A stretch of 64,000 bases of DNA, taken from Phytoactinopolyspora halophila. Lineage in GTDB: Bacteria; Actinomycetota; Actinomycetes; Jiangellales; Jiangellaceae. The notes under the pieces were generated by a model that had not been told where the DNA came from, did not search any database, and saw only the letters and a program-made list of their open reading frames with translations. Location: the NCBI RefSeq assembly GCF_003287285.1, contig NZ_QMIG01000004.1, positions 124,001-188,000 on the forward strand, read 5' to 3'. Shown here piece after piece: positions 8,401-16,682 of this stretch; position 1 is the stretch's first letter, and every line of letters starts with the position of its first letter. The position numbers and the translations under genes were made by a program.

Positions 8401-10109
8401 TCCCCCGGCTGCGCGACGCCCTCGGCGTACCGGTGCCGGAGGGCGTCCATCCCGACTTCTTGGAGCCGGTACCCGATCCCCTCGGTGACCTCGTCGCCCG
8501 CTACGCGCGCACGCACGGCCCGTTCCACGCCGACACCGTGGCGCGGCGCTTCGGCCTGGGCCGCGCCATCGTGCATGGTGCACTGCGGCAACTCGTCGTC
8601 GACGGCCGGCTCGTCGAGGGGCAGCTGCGGCCCGGCGAGTCCGGCACCGACTGGTGCGATGCCGACGTCCTACGATTGCTGCGACGCCGCTCGCTGGCGG
8701 CGCTCCGGCAGGAGGCGGAGCCGGTCGAGCCGGCTGCACTGGCCAGATTTTTGCCAGCCTGGCAGTCGGTGGGCTCCGACCTGCGAGGCCCGGAAGGCGT
8801 GCTGCAGGTGGTCGAGCAGCTGGACGGCGTCGCGGTTCCGGCCAGCGCGCTCGAACGGCTGGTGCTGCCTGCGCGGCTACCCGAGTACAGCCCGGCCTGG
8901 CTGGACGAGCTCACCACGACCGGCGAGGTCATCTGGTCCGGCCGGGGCGGCATCCAGGGCGGCGACGGGTGGGTGTCGCTGCACCTGGCCGACACCGCTC
9001 CGTTGACGCTGCCCGATCCCGACGACGTGCCCGACGAGCCGGTGCACCGGGCGCTCTTCGATGCGCTCCAGCACGGTGGTGGCTTCTTCTTCCGCCAGCT
9101 GGCGGACGCCGTCGTGGTGAGCACCGGACGTGGTGGTCCAGGCACGGCCGGCGGCCAGCACGCACCCGGCGAGGGCCCGGAGTCGCTCGCCGACGTCGCC
9201 GACGCGGTGACCAGACCCAGCTCGCTGACCGACCAAGATGTGGTGGATGCGCTGTGGGACCTGGTGTGGGCCGGGCTGGTCACCAACGACACGCTCGCCC
9301 CGCTGCGCACGTCGCTCTCCGGGCCGTCCGGGGTCCGCAGCAGGAGCCACCGCCAGCAGGCGGCGCCGTCCCGGTCGCGCTACCGGCGGACCCGGCGTCC
9401 GGCTACGCCCGCCCGTTCCGGGCCGCCGACCGCTGCCGGGCGCTGGTCGCTGCTGCCCGAACGTGATCTCGATCCCACGCGCCGGGCGCACGCGGCCGCG
9501 GAAGCGTTGTTGGACCGGCACGGCGTAGTGACGCGCGGCGCCGTGGTCTCCGAGCGGCTGCCCGGTGGCTTCGCCGCGACATACAAGGTGCTCGCGGCGT
9601 TCGAGGAGTCGGGCCGGGCCCGGCGCGGGTATTTCGTCACTGGACTCGGAGCCGCCCAGTTCGCCACCGTCGGCGCCGTCGACCGGCTGCGGGCGTTTGC
9701 GGGCTCGGCCAAGCACGCCCGTACCGGGTCGTCGTCGGCTGCCGTTGTGCTCGCTGCGACCGACCCGGCCAACCCGTACGGCGCTGCTCTGCCGTGGCCG
9801 GACCGCCCGGATACGGCCGACAGCGGGCACCGCCCCGGGCGCAAGGCCGGGGCATTGGTTGTGCTCGTCGACGGCGAGCTGGCGCTCTATGTCGAACGCG
9901 GCGGCCGGACCCTCCTGTCCTGGACGGATGATCCCGACGCGCTCGGCCGGGCCGCTCGCGCGCTTGCCGACGCCGTGCGCCGCGGCGGCCTCGGCGGCTT
10001 GCGCGTGGAACGGGCGGATGGTGAGCAGATCACCTCGACACCGCTGGGCGAGGCCCTCACCACGGCCGGTTTCTACGCCACCCCGCGCGGCCTCCGCCTG
10101 CGCAGTTGA
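5457..10109 (+). CDS. lhr: Lhr-type ATP-dependent DNA helicase (large, about 1550 aa)
   Basis: Superfamily 2 helicase linked to DNA repair; in mycobacteria lhr is part of a DNA-damage-induced set. Seen in order: motif I APTGSGKT (residues 44-51), DEVH box with the extended VDEVHSVAGTKRGAHQ, motif III LSATVRP, VFANSRRLAERL, and motifs V-VI in TSSLELGIDMGAVDLV and QRVGRSGHQVG. The remaining ~1000 residues match the long Lhr C-terminal domain, with a low-complexity Arg/Ser/Pro linker around residues 1285-1330 that probably joins domains. The ATG at 5457 was chosen because the protein homology starts there (MDNVLEMFGPATRAWF); no ribosome site is visible. It is divergent from DUF3046. Confidence 0.93.
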   Translation: MDNVLEMFGPATRAWFAGSFGTPTPAQEGTWQTVAAGRNALVVAPTGSGKTLAAFLWALDRIATDPAPADPTRGCQVVYVSPLKALTVDIDRNLRAPMEGIARMSEELGLAAPTITTAVRTGDTPAEERRRFARRPADILITTPESLFLMLTSQARDALRGVRTVIVDEVHSVAGTKRGAHQALSLERLDALLDRPAQRIGLSATVRPVEDVARFLGGSHPVDVVAPDTGKEWDLRVVVPVPDLSELDAVGRDDDTPGGSIWPHVEQRVASLIQEHTSTLVFANSRRLAERLTSRLNEIAEDTPQADRSPADIVAQAGTAHGASKTLARAHHGSVSKEQRALIEDDLKSGRLPAVVATSSLELGIDMGAVDLVVQVEAPPSVASGVQRVGRSGHQVGAISRGVLFPKYRGDLVQTAVVCERMRAGQIEELRIPHNPLDVLAQQIVAMVAMDDWRVDELLELIRQAHPFHELPESSYRAVLDMLAGRYPSDEFAELRPRLVWDRDAGTLSGRPGSQQLAVTSGGTIPDRGLYGVFLAGADTRRGNARVGELDEEMVYESRVGDVFSLGATSWRIEEITHDRVVVSPAPGRPGRLPFWKGDTIGRPAELGTAVGAFVREVSQAAEPDARVRAERAGLDAWATDNLLAYLRDQRAATGHVPDDRTIVVERFRDELGDWRLVVHSPYGGQVHAPWALALDARLRERYGVDVQAVYADDGIVLRIPDTFDSVDADPEAGAPDVDLVVLDPDDVEDLVTAEVGASALFAARFRESAARALLLPRRQPGRRSPLWQQRQRSAQLLTVAAKYGSFPMLLETMRECLQDVYDLPGLVQLMRDVASGEIRVVEVETPQASPFARSLLFGYVGAFMYENDSPLAERRAQALTLDSALLAELLGHAELRELLDLGVIERTEAELQWLVDERKAGDAEAVADLLRLLGPLSADEVADRCQEPDDAGAHLRELAAQRRVVAAPIAGEERWAVMEDVPRLRDALGVPVPEGVHPDFLEPVPDPLGDLVARYARTHGPFHADTVARRFGLGRAIVHGALRQLVVDGRLVEGQLRPGESGTDWCDADVLRLLRRRSLAALRQEAEPVEPAALARFLPAWQSVGSDLRGPEGVLQVVEQLDGVAVPASALERLVLPARLPEYSPAWLDELTTTGEVIWSGRGGIQGGDGWVSLHLADTAPLTLPDPDDVPDEPVHRALFDALQHGGGFFFRQLADAVVVSTGRGGPGTAGGQHAPGEGPESLADVADAVTRPSSLTDQDVVDALWDLVWAGLVTNDTLAPLRTSLSGPSGVRSRSHRQQAAPSRSRYRRTRRPATPARSGPPTAAGRWSLLPERDLDPTRRAHAAAEALLDRHGVVTRGAVVSERLPGGFAATYKVLAAFEESGRARRGYFVTGLGAAQFATVGAVDRLRAFAGSAKHARTGSSSAAVVLAATDPANPYGAALPWPDRPDTADSGHRPGRKAGALVVLVDGELALYVERGGRTLLSWTDDPDALGRAARALADAVRRGGLGGLRVERADGEQITSTPLGEALTTAGFYATPRGLRLRS

Positions 10110-10194
10110 AACGTGGTCACCTTCTCGGAACTCGCGCCGATCCGGAACCAGTACGTCCGGAACGACCTCTCGTGGAGCGTGGGCTGACGATCAC

Positions 10195-11058
10195 CTAGCG
10201 GCCTGCGCGCTCCTTGGCGACCAGTTCCTTTACGGCCGGAGAGATCTCCTTCGCAAGCTGGTGGATTGCACGCGGATCGCGTGCATCGACGGTGAAGACG
10301 CTGATGCCGTCTTGGAGGGCGAGCTCGGCGATCTGTTCGACTGGTAGGAGTTCGCCCAGGTTGAGCAGACGCCGGACGTCCTGCGGCGAGCGACCGGCGT
10401 GGATGGCGGCCTCGTCGATGGTCGCGTTGCCCTCGGCGAGCGTGATCGGTCCGTGTTCCTCCAGTGCGGGCAGGGACGGCCACCAACCGTCGGCCATGCG
10501 TCCAGTTAGGCGGAGCATCCGCGGCTTGTATGCCCCGGTCCAGATGCCGATGTTGTGGCTGGGACGGGGACCTGGCCGCGCGCCGCGAACCTGGTAGTGG
10601 TTCCCATCGACGTGCACACCGCCAGAGGTGTCGACATCCCAGATCCCTCGGATAACCTCGATCGCCTCCTCCAGGGCATCGACCGCCTCGCCGGGTGAGC
10701 GGCGCGGGCCGCCCATCGCCTCGATCCCGTCCCATATCGCGCCCGCACCGAGGCCGAGTTCGAACCGGCCTCCGCTGAGGATGTCCAGGCTTGCTGCGCT
10801 TCGCGCCAGGATGGCAGGTTGCCGTAACGGAATGGGGTGGACGCTGGCCGCCAGCCGGATCTGTGTGGTGCGGCCGGCGAGGTAGCTGAGCAGTGTCCAG
10901 GTGTCGAGGAACGCGGGGTGGTAGGGGTGATCGGAAATGGCAGCCAGATCGACACCAGTTTGATCGGCGAGCTCGGCGAGCCGCACCACAGTTGATGATT
11001 GGTGACTGTACGAATCGATGCCTGCACCGAATAGCAGGTCGTGTCCATAGTCAGGCAA
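10195..11058 (-). CDS. LLM-class flavin-dependent oxidoreductase
   Basis: Luciferase-like monooxygenase family, 287 residues; such proteins use F420 or FMN. Seen: AISDHPYHPAFLDTWTLLSYLAGRTTQ near the N-terminus, the LASVHP-type strand (RLAASVHPIPLRQPA), the SGGRFELGLGAGA motif, and a C-terminal region starting GRMADGWWP. The TTG at 11058 has GAAGGAG 6 nt upstream and overlaps the end of the MFS gene by 8 nt, so the two are translationally coupled. The substrate is unknown. Its operon partners (MFS exporter, DoxX) suggest a redox or detoxification role. Confidence 0.85.
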   Translation of the reverse strand: MPDYGHDLLFGAGIDSYSHQSSTVVRLAELADQTGVDLAAISDHPYHPAFLDTWTLLSYLAGRTTQIRLAASVHPIPLRQPAILARSAASLDILSGGRFELGLGAGAIWDGIEAMGGPRRSPGEAVDALEEAIEVIRGIWDVDTSGGVHVDGNHYQVRGARPGPRPSHNIGIWTGAYKPRMLRLTGRMADGWWPSLPALEEHGPITLAEGNATIDEAAIHAGRSPQDVRRLLNLGELLPVEQIAELALQDGISVFTVDARDPRAIHQLAKEISPAVKELVAKERAGR

Positions 11059-12655
11059 GGTTGGCTCCTTCGTTGGTTTCGGATGTGTCTGATGTGGTTG
11101 GTTTCCCGCTGGGTGGAACCTGTCGCAGCACCGAGAGTGCGACGACAGCGAACGCGAGCGCGGCAGCCGCACCTACCCCGGCGATGACGTTCAGGCCGTT
11201 TGTGAAGGCCTCACGGGCAGACTCCAGCACGTCGGTTGCCAGGACATCCGGCAGGTGGTCGGCCGCCGCAACGGCACTGGCGAGAGTGTCACGGGCGGCT
11301 TCGAGAGCGTCGGCTGGAACATCAGCGGTCACACCGTCGGTGCTCTGCCCCCGATACACGGCAGTACCTACGCTGCCGAGCACGGCGACACCCATGGCGA
11401 TACCGAGCTCGCCGCTGGTCTCCGACATCGACGATGCTGATCCTGCCCGCTCTGGAGGGGCAGACCCGACGACGAGGTAGGTGCCAAGCATCGCCAGTGG
11501 TCCAAGTCCAAGGCTTGCCACGGTGTACCCGGTGACCAGTACGGTCAGCCCACCCTGACTCGGCAGCTGAGTGAGGATCAGGAACCCGGCGGCGGCGACC
11601 AATAGCGAGGCCGCGATGACCGAACCCGGGCGGATCCGTTGCATCAGCTGCGGAGCGACCATGTTTCCGATCAGCAGACCCGCCATTGGTGGCAGCATCC
11701 ATAGCGCCGCGCGCAGCGGCGTCAGCCCTTCGACCAGTTGGAGGTACTGCGTGACGAACAGGAGAGCACCTCCCATGATCAGCGTGGCCAGCAGGATCAC
11801 ACCCACAGCGGCACTAAAAGATCGGTTACGGAAAAGGGTCAGATCGACCAGGGGCTGGCTCCGAGCGGTCGTCGCTTGGGCGAGGATGTTCTGCCGGCGG
11901 ACGAAAAGGGCAGCGAACAGCACGCTCGTCGCTATGGCCAGCACGGGTTGCAGCCCGATGCCGTCGGCCGTCAGCTCCTTGAGGCCATAGATCGCCGGGA
12001 GAATTGCCACGAGTGACAAGCCAACACTCACCAGGTCGAGTTTCCCGGCCTGCGGGTCGCGGAACTCAGGTAACAACACCGGGCCAGCCGCCAGCAGCAG
12101 CACCATCACGGGCACACCCAGCAAGAACACCGAGCCCCACCAGAACTGCTCGAGGAGGATTCCGCCAACGATCGGCCCGGCAACTCCACCGACCAGGAAC
12201 GCACTCATCCACACCGCAATAGCGGTGCCGCGCTGCTTGGCGTCGGCAAACATATTGCTGATCAACGCCAGAGTCGATGGCATCAGCGTCGCCCCCGCGA
12301 TGCCGAGGATCGCCCGGGCGGCAATCAGCATCTCCGGGCTCGTCGCGTATGCGGTCAGAATCGAGGCCAGCCCGAATGCAACGGCGCCGGTAAAGAGCAG
12401 GCGACGCCGGCCGATCCGGTCGCCCAGCGTCCCCATGGTGATGAGGAATCCAGCGATCATGAAGCCGTATATATCCGTCATCCACAGCAGCTCGGTACTG
12501 CTCGGGGCCAGATCAGCAGTCAGGTGCGGGAGTGCCAGGAAAAGGACGTTGTTGTCCAGTCCGAGGAGCAGTGTGGGCAGCGCCAGCACGGCCAGCCCGA
12601 TCCACTCACGGGCGCTGGCCCGCCTCGTTGTCGGTGGTTTCACGTCGGTAGTCAT
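11051..12655 (-). CDS. MFS exporter, DHA2 (QacA/SmvA-like) 14-TM family
   Basis: Proton-driven drug exporter, 534 residues with about 14 hydrophobic segments. Seen: motif D1 LDNNVLFLALPHL in TM1, motif A GDRIGRRRLLF in loop 2-3, motif C-like region GGVAGPIVGGILLEQFWWGSVF, and the long 13-14 loop (residues about 440-500). These mark the QacA/SmvA/EmrB class, which removes hydrophobic cations and biocides. The gene follows DoxX by 61 nt and overlaps the oxidoreductase gene. Confidence 0.9.
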   Translation of the reverse strand: MTTDVKPPTTRRASAREWIGLAVLALPTLLLGLDNNVLFLALPHLTADLAPSSTELLWMTDIYGFMIAGFLITMGTLGDRIGRRRLLFTGAVAFGLASILTAYATSPEMLIAARAILGIAGATLMPSTLALISNMFADAKQRGTAIAVWMSAFLVGGVAGPIVGGILLEQFWWGSVFLLGVPVMVLLLAAGPVLLPEFRDPQAGKLDLVSVGLSLVAILPAIYGLKELTADGIGLQPVLAIATSVLFAALFVRRQNILAQATTARSQPLVDLTLFRNRSFSAAVGVILLATLIMGGALLFVTQYLQLVEGLTPLRAALWMLPPMAGLLIGNMVAPQLMQRIRPGSVIAASLLVAAAGFLILTQLPSQGGLTVLVTGYTVASLGLGPLAMLGTYLVVGSAPPERAGSASSMSETSGELGIAMGVAVLGSVGTAVYRGQSTDGVTADVPADALEAARDTLASAVAAADHLPDVLATDVLESAREAFTNGLNVIAGVGAAAALAFAVVALSVLRQVPPSGKPTTSDTSETNEGANLA

Positions 12656-12716
12656 GAGTACAGCCGTTCTCGTATCGGGGTGGTGGACTGCCGTTCAGGC
12701 CATGTGCCGGGACAGC

Positions 12717-13073
12717 TCAGAGAGTCGCGAGCCCCAGCACCACAGGAGTCATTGAGGCCAGCACGAGAACGGTTGGCACCGGTGTGCCTTTGACGTCGTT
12801 GACGCGCAGGTGCGAGACGACGGCGCCGACGAAGAAGAGGACCAGGCCGACGCCCGCGGCAATGCCAAGCGGCCGGTAAGCGATGCCCGCCAGCAATCCG
12901 AGGGCGCCCGCGATCTTCAATATCGCCAAGATCGGGAACCAGCTATGTGGGACGCCTAGCCTGGTCAGGGTCTCCGTGATGTCCGGTTCCTTGACGAGCA
13001 TCGACCGCCCGGAGAACACCAGCGCGAACGACAACAGGACGGTCAATGAGATGTACGCAATAAACATGGTCAT
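12717..13073 (-). CDS. DoxX family membrane protein
   Basis: A 118-residue protein with four hydrophobic segments, matching the DoxX family (SGRSMLVKEPDITETLTRLGVPHSWFPILAILKIAGALGLL). Members are linked to redox balance and quinone or thiol oxidation; the exact role is unsettled. It is the first gene of the DoxX-MFS-oxidoreductase operon. The ATG at 13073 has no ribosome site but TACGGT lies 6 nt upstream (leaderless). A second ATG lies two codons in. Confidence 0.82.
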   Translation of the reverse strand: MTMFIAYISLTVLLSFALVFSGRSMLVKEPDITETLTRLGVPHSWFPILAILKIAGALGLLAGIAYRPLGIAAGVGLVLFFVGAVVSHLRVNDVKGTPVPTVLVLASMTPVVLGLATL

Positions 13074-13106
13074 ATATACACCGTAGAAAGCATTAAGTAT
13101 ATGACC
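13068..13106. promoter_or_regulatory. Inverted repeat over the DoxX operon promoter and start
   Basis: GGTCATATA (13068-13076) and TATATGACC (13098-13106) form 9-bp arms around a 21-bp centre. On the minus strand the repeat covers the -10 hexamer TACGGT (13080-13085) and the ATG, a classic repressor-operator position. No regulator gene is adjacent. Confidence 0.5.
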
Positions 13107-13435
13107 AATGATTTATTAACTCGTTTTTCTGCGCAATCGTCTATATTGCGTTGTCTAACGTAGTCTTCCGGTATGGCCGCTCCAGTGCGCCCGTGGAGCT
13201 AGACGTCGATACGCCAGGCGTGGCTGCTGGCACCTCTAATACCTATTGGACCCTTGACGATGACACACGTGGATCAGCAGATCAGCTTCCTGATGGAGAC
13301 CCTCGATCACCACGGCGTGGCCACCTGCGCGAACGTGTCCAGCCACGTCGATACGCGGACAGTCGATACTCGGGTATGTGATGAACACGCCCCGGGTCTG
13401 GACGCACGTCCGGGTAGCGACGTGATGGCCTGCTG
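13107..13435. other. Gene-poor stretch, possible decayed regulator
   Basis: The first ~50 bases are AT-rich against the window. No convincing gene. A short plus-strand frame from 13260 (MTHVDQQISFLMETLDHHGV) looks superficially like a regulator N-terminus but ends after about 70 codons without a recognisable domain. The octamer GTCGATAC occurs three times (near 13206, 13348 and 13361). Confidence 0.35.
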
Positions 13436-14059
13436 TCAGTCGACGATGTCGCCAGGTGTCACGTAGGCGCGATCGACGTGAAGCAAGGGTGTTTCCCCGC
13501 GCATATCTGCCGGGACGCGCACCACCTCTCCGATGGCGATCGTGTGGTCACCAGCGTCGACGAACTGGTAGGGGGCACACTCCACGGCGGCCACGCCGCC
13601 GGTGAAGATGAGCTCGCCGTTGTCCGTGCGGCGCGTCGTCCAGGCGCTGAAGTCGTCGCGAGCACCCGGGTGCCGATGCCGTGCGCAGTAGCGGGCGACC
13701 TCGAGCTGGTCCACCGCGAGGAAGGTGAGAGACCAGCCGTCGGCCACGTAGATCGCGTCGTGGATGAACCCGTCCTTCTTCACACACACGAGGACGAGCG
13801 GCGGATCGAGTGAGACTGCCGACACCGCGGACACAGTCAGACCGCAGTCCCGGCCGATGGGATCCAAGGTGGTCAGGATCCCGACACCGCTGCCCAATCG
13901 AGCCATCGCATCGCGAAAGTCTGGCGCGTCGCGCACCTGCGCAGCATGCGGCAACATTTCGGGAACGGCGCCGGTGACGGATCGATGACGCTCGGATGAC
14001 AGAGCCCGTACCGCCGGATCGAAGCTATGCCCGTTTCGGGGCTCCGGCTCACTCGTCAT
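13436..14059 (-). CDS. Flavin reductase-like domain protein (FMN-binding)
   Basis: A 207-residue member of the flavin reductase-like family, the small reductase of two-component monooxygenases or a stand-alone FMN oxidoreductase. Seen: the FMN-binding region MARLGSGVGILTTLD then LTVSAVSAVSLDPPLVLVCVKKDGFIHDAI, and the C-terminal GDHTIAIGEVVRV. The first ~40 residues are outside the domain and vary in this family. It is a single gene with no partner monooxygenase directly adjacent; the LLM oxidoreductase 2.4 kb away is a conceivable partner, by inference only. Confidence 0.82.
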   Translation of the reverse strand: MTSEPEPRNGHSFDPAVRALSSERHRSVTGAVPEMLPHAAQVRDAPDFRDAMARLGSGVGILTTLDPIGRDCGLTVSAVSAVSLDPPLVLVCVKKDGFIHDAIYVADGWSLTFLAVDQLEVARYCARHRHPGARDDFSAWTTRRTDNGELIFTGGVAAVECAPYQFVDAGDHTIAIGEVVRVPADMRGETPLLHVDRAYVTPGDIVD

Positions 14060-14114
14060 ACCCAGTCAGCACCACCGGATGTCGAGAAATTCCTCCGGCG
14101 AGACCTCGCCAAGC

Positions 14115-14426
14115 TCACCCGACCGTGATGACGTCCCGCTCATCGAGCTCCTCGCGCGGACGGAGTTCGGTGAGTGCGCCGATCGCCGCGGCCTCGACGC
14201 GCATCATCTCGTCGCTCACATCACGGAGTAACTCCGACAACGGGATGTCGAGCGCACTGCAGATGGCTGCAAGCAACTCCGACGAAGCTTCCTTGCGTCC
14301 CCGCTCCACTTCCGAGAGGTATCCGAGACTGACACGTGCGGCCGCTGAGATCTCGCGCAGGGTGCGGCCCTGGGAGACCCGACGGCGTCGGATGACGTCA
14401 CCGATGAGGCGCCTGACGAGAACCAT
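14115..14426 (-). CDS. clgR: XRE-family regulator ClgR
   Basis: A 103-residue HTH regulator. In actinobacteria ClgR activates clpP/clpC and other protein-quality genes and is itself degraded by Clp. Seen: HTH_3 domain at residues about 9-65 ([41 protein letters not shown] split over two helices), followed by a short acidic tail. The start at 14426 has AAGGGG upstream. The gene lies in its conserved place after pgsA-cinA. Autoregulation is known in the family, but no clear ClgR box was located in the 200-bp gap upstream. Confidence 0.85.
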   Translation of the reverse strand: MVLVRRLIGDVIRRRRVSQGRTLREISAAARVSLGYLSEVERGRKEASSELLAAICSALDIPLSELLRDVSDEMMRVEAAAIGALTELRPREELDERDVITVG

Positions 14427-14627
14427 GGGCCACCCCTTTCAAGGTCGGTCTCGACACTTGCGTACTACCACCGTACCCTCCGACGCCGGAAAGCCCACGT
14501 CGAGGAGTACCGATCGATGGTGAACGTGTCGCGACCGTGATCGATTCCACCTGTTCACGCTCGTATATCGTCTCAACCACCTGCACTATTCCGGCACCCA
14601 GCCCTAACCGCGAAGGCGCAGGCCAAG

Positions 14628-15170
14628 TCACGATCCAGCCGGCCACGCCTCGGCCACTGCACGCAACGCGGACAATGCCGCCACAACCGCCGCAGAACGA
14701 ATTTCGCCCCGGCTGCCTTCCAGCCGGCTCGCACCCGTGAACGACGTCACGCTCGCTTCCGGCGAATTCCCGCCGGCAGCGTCCCCGCCGCCCGGCGCCG
14801 CCACGATCGCCACGAACACGGTTCCCGGCGGGTGCCCATCCTGCGAATCCGGGCCGGCCACACCCGTCGTCGCCAACCCGATATCAGCACCCAGCTCGCG
14901 GCGGCAACCAGCGGCCATCTCCACCGCGGTCTCGACCGCCACCGCCCCGTGCCTGTCCAACACCGCGCGATCGACGCCGACGACATGCGCCTTGGACGAT
15001 GTGGCGTAGGCCACGATTCCACCACGGAAAACCGACGATGCCCCTGCAACACTGGTCAGCGCGGCACTGACCAGCCCGCCGGTCATCGACTCGGCCGTGG
15101 CCACCGTCACGCCGTGCCGGCGCAGGCTGGCGATCGTCTCGGCCGCGGCGACCTCGATCGCGTCCGTCAT
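14628..15170 (-). CDS. pncC: CinA C-terminal domain protein, NMN amidohydrolase
   Basis: A 180-residue stand-alone CinA C-terminal domain, known to deamidate nicotinamide mononucleotide in pyridine nucleotide recycling. Seen: TAESMTGGLVSAALTSVAG then FRGGIVAYATSSK, and the ATTGVAGPD motif. The ATG at 15170 overlaps the pgsA stop (ATGA), so translation is coupled. The N-terminal MoCF domain of full-length CinA is absent, as is usual in actinobacteria. Confidence 0.9.
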   Translation of the reverse strand: MTDAIEVAAAETIASLRRHGVTVATAESMTGGLVSAALTSVAGASSVFRGGIVAYATSSKAHVVGVDRAVLDRHGAVAVETAVEMAAGCRRELGADIGLATTGVAGPDSQDGHPPGTVFVAIVAAPGGGDAAGGNSPEASVTSFTGASRLEGSRGEIRSAAVVAALSALRAVAEAWPAGS

Positions 15171-15757
15171 ACCGTTCCTCCACGAGAATCACGGCTGAGC
15201 CGCACTGCCTGCAGGACGTAGTCGATCCCGGTCACGATCGTCACGGCGACAGCGACGGACATGACGGTGAGCTGAACGGGATCGACGGCATCCGGCAGGG
15301 GCAGAATGAACAAGCCCAATGCCACAGCCTGCAGCGCCGTCTTCACCTTGCCCCCGCGCCCGGCGGGCAGAACGCCACGGCGAATCACGACGAACCGCAA
15401 CGCCGTGATCCCCCACTCGCGGACGAGCACCACCACCGTCACCCACCACGGCAGGTCACCGATCACCGAGAGGCCGACGAACGCCATTCCGGTCAGCGCC
15501 TTGTCGGCGATCGGATCGGCGATCTTGCCGAAATCGGTCACGAGCCCCCGACGGCGAGCCAGCTCTCCGTCCGCCCGGTCGGTCACCATGGCCGCCGCGA
15601 AGGCCGTGAACGCCACGAGCCGCGATGCGTCATCGGATCCACCATCACGCAGAAGGAGCCACCCGAACAGGGGGACCAGCAGAAACCGGAGCACCGTGAT
15701 GGCGTTCGCCACGTTCCATGCACTCGGCGACGGTCTGGAGCGGTGCACATCGGACAC
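15167..15757 (-). CDS. pgsA: CDP-diacylglycerol-glycerol-3-phosphate 3-phosphatidyltransferase
   Basis: Membrane enzyme of phosphatidylglycerol synthesis, 196 residues with about four to five membrane segments. The CDP-alcohol phosphotransferase signature is complete: Asp-x2-Asp-Gly-x2-Ala-Arg-x8-Gly-x3-Asp-x3-Asp in DRADGELARRRGLVTDFGK followed by IADPIAD. The GTG at 15757 has TAGGCT 6 nt upstream and no ribosome site (leaderless). It normally sits right after ftsK; here a 5-kb accessory block separates them. Confidence 0.93.
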   Translation of the reverse strand: MSDVHRSRPSPSAWNVANAITVLRFLLVPLFGWLLLRDGGSDDASRLVAFTAFAAAMVTDRADGELARRRGLVTDFGKIADPIADKALTGMAFVGLSVIGDLPWWVTVVVLVREWGITALRFVVIRRGVLPAGRGGKVKTALQAVALGLFILPLPDAVDPVQLTVMSVAVAVTIVTGIDYVLQAVRLSRDSRGGTV

Positions 15758-15763
15758 GCCGCT

Positions 15764-15769
15764 AGCCTA
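15764..15769 (-). promoter_or_regulatory. -10 hexamer of pgsA (leaderless)
   Basis: TAGGCT, 6 nt before the GTG at 15757. It would make the first transcribed base the start codon or its neighbour. Confidence 0.5.
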
Positions 15770-15847
15770 GAGCCTGTGACCGCGCGCGTGCGCAAGCCGG
15801 GGCTCGTTACGCCACGCGTGCCGCCTCACCAGTCACCGACTCTCTAA

Positions 15848-15853
15848 TAGTCT
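15848..15853 (+). promoter_or_regulatory. -10 hexamer of the ABC ATPase gene (leaderless)
   Basis: TAGTCT, 7 nt before the GTG at 15861; no ribosome site between. Confidence 0.5.
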
Positions 15854-15860
15854 CGTCTAC

Positions 15861-16682
15861 GTGAGCACCGACGCGGCCCACCGTATCCACCCACATGGGG
15901 GGCCCGACCTTCCCGAGACGCCACCTGCTCTGGCCTTGCGAAGACTGGTCAAGCGGTTCGACCGGACCGTCGCCGTCGACGGCTTGGAGCTCGACGTGCC
16001 GACGGGCTCCTTCTTCGGCCTGGTCGGTCCGAACGGTGCCGGTAAAACGACCACACTGTCCATGACCACCGGCCTGATTCGCCCGGACGCCGGGACGGCG
16101 TGCGTCCTGGGCCACGACGTCTGGGACGACCCCATCACGGCGAAACGCCTCCTCGGCATCCTGCCGGACAACCTCACGCTCTTCGACCGCCTGACCGGGG
16201 CACAACTGCTCGAGTACATCGGGCGCCTGCACGACCTCGACCGGGAGCTCGCGCGCCAGCGAGCACGGGAACTACTCGACGTGCTCGATCTCTCCGACGC
16301 CGCAGACACGCTCGTCGTCGACTACAGCGCGGGGATGACGAAGAAGATCGGTCTCGCGTGCGCATTGATCCATGGTCCGCGGATCCTGATTCTCGACGAA
16401 CCGTTCGAATCGGTCGATCCCGTCTCGGCCGCAACCATCCGCAGCATCCTGCGCACGTTCGCCGCCGGCGGCGGCACCGTCGTCATCTCCAGCCACGTGA
16501 TGACACTCGTGGAGCAGCTGTGCGACCACGTCGCCATCATCGCCCGGGGCCGGGTCCTCGCCTCGGGACCAATCGACGAGGTGCGGCACGACGATTCCCT
16601 CGAAGACCGGTTCGTCCGGCTCGTCGGCGGGCATCGAGAGCTTGGAGAAGAGCTGGCATGGCTACGTTCCTCCCGGCCATAA
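15861..16682 (+). CDS. ABC transporter ATP-binding protein
   Basis: Cytoplasmic ATPase of 273 residues that pairs with the large permease encoded next. Seen: Walker A GPNGAGKT, Q-loop replaced by GILPDNLTLFDRLTG (no canonical Gln), signature YSAGMTKKIG (degenerate from LSGGQ), Walker B ILILDEP, switch His in SSHVMTL. The combination is typical of bacterial ABC-2-like exporters. GTG start at 15861; leaderless promoter predicted. It forms a divergent pair with pgsA. Confidence 0.88.
   Translation: MSTDAAHRIHPHGGPDLPETPPALALRRLVKRFDRTVAVDGLELDVPTGSFFGLVGPNGAGKTTTLSMTTGLIRPDAGTACVLGHDVWDDPITAKRLLGILPDNLTLFDRLTGAQLLEYIGRLHDLDRELARQRARELLDVLDLSDAADTLVVDYSAGMTKKIGLACALIHGPRILILDEPFESVDPVSAATIRSILRTFAAGGGTVVISSHVMTLVEQLCDHVAIIARGRVLASGPIDEVRHDDSLEDRFVRLVGGHRELGEELAWLRSSRP

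Noticed and set aside
13254-13466. 70-codon plus-strand frame as a regulator gene
   Set aside because: Too short, no recognisable HTH; kept only as a possible remnant.
16100-16657. Upstream extension of the large ABC permease
   Set aside because: It overlaps the ATPase gene in another frame with Arg-rich antitypical sequence; a ribosome site precedes the ATG at 16658.
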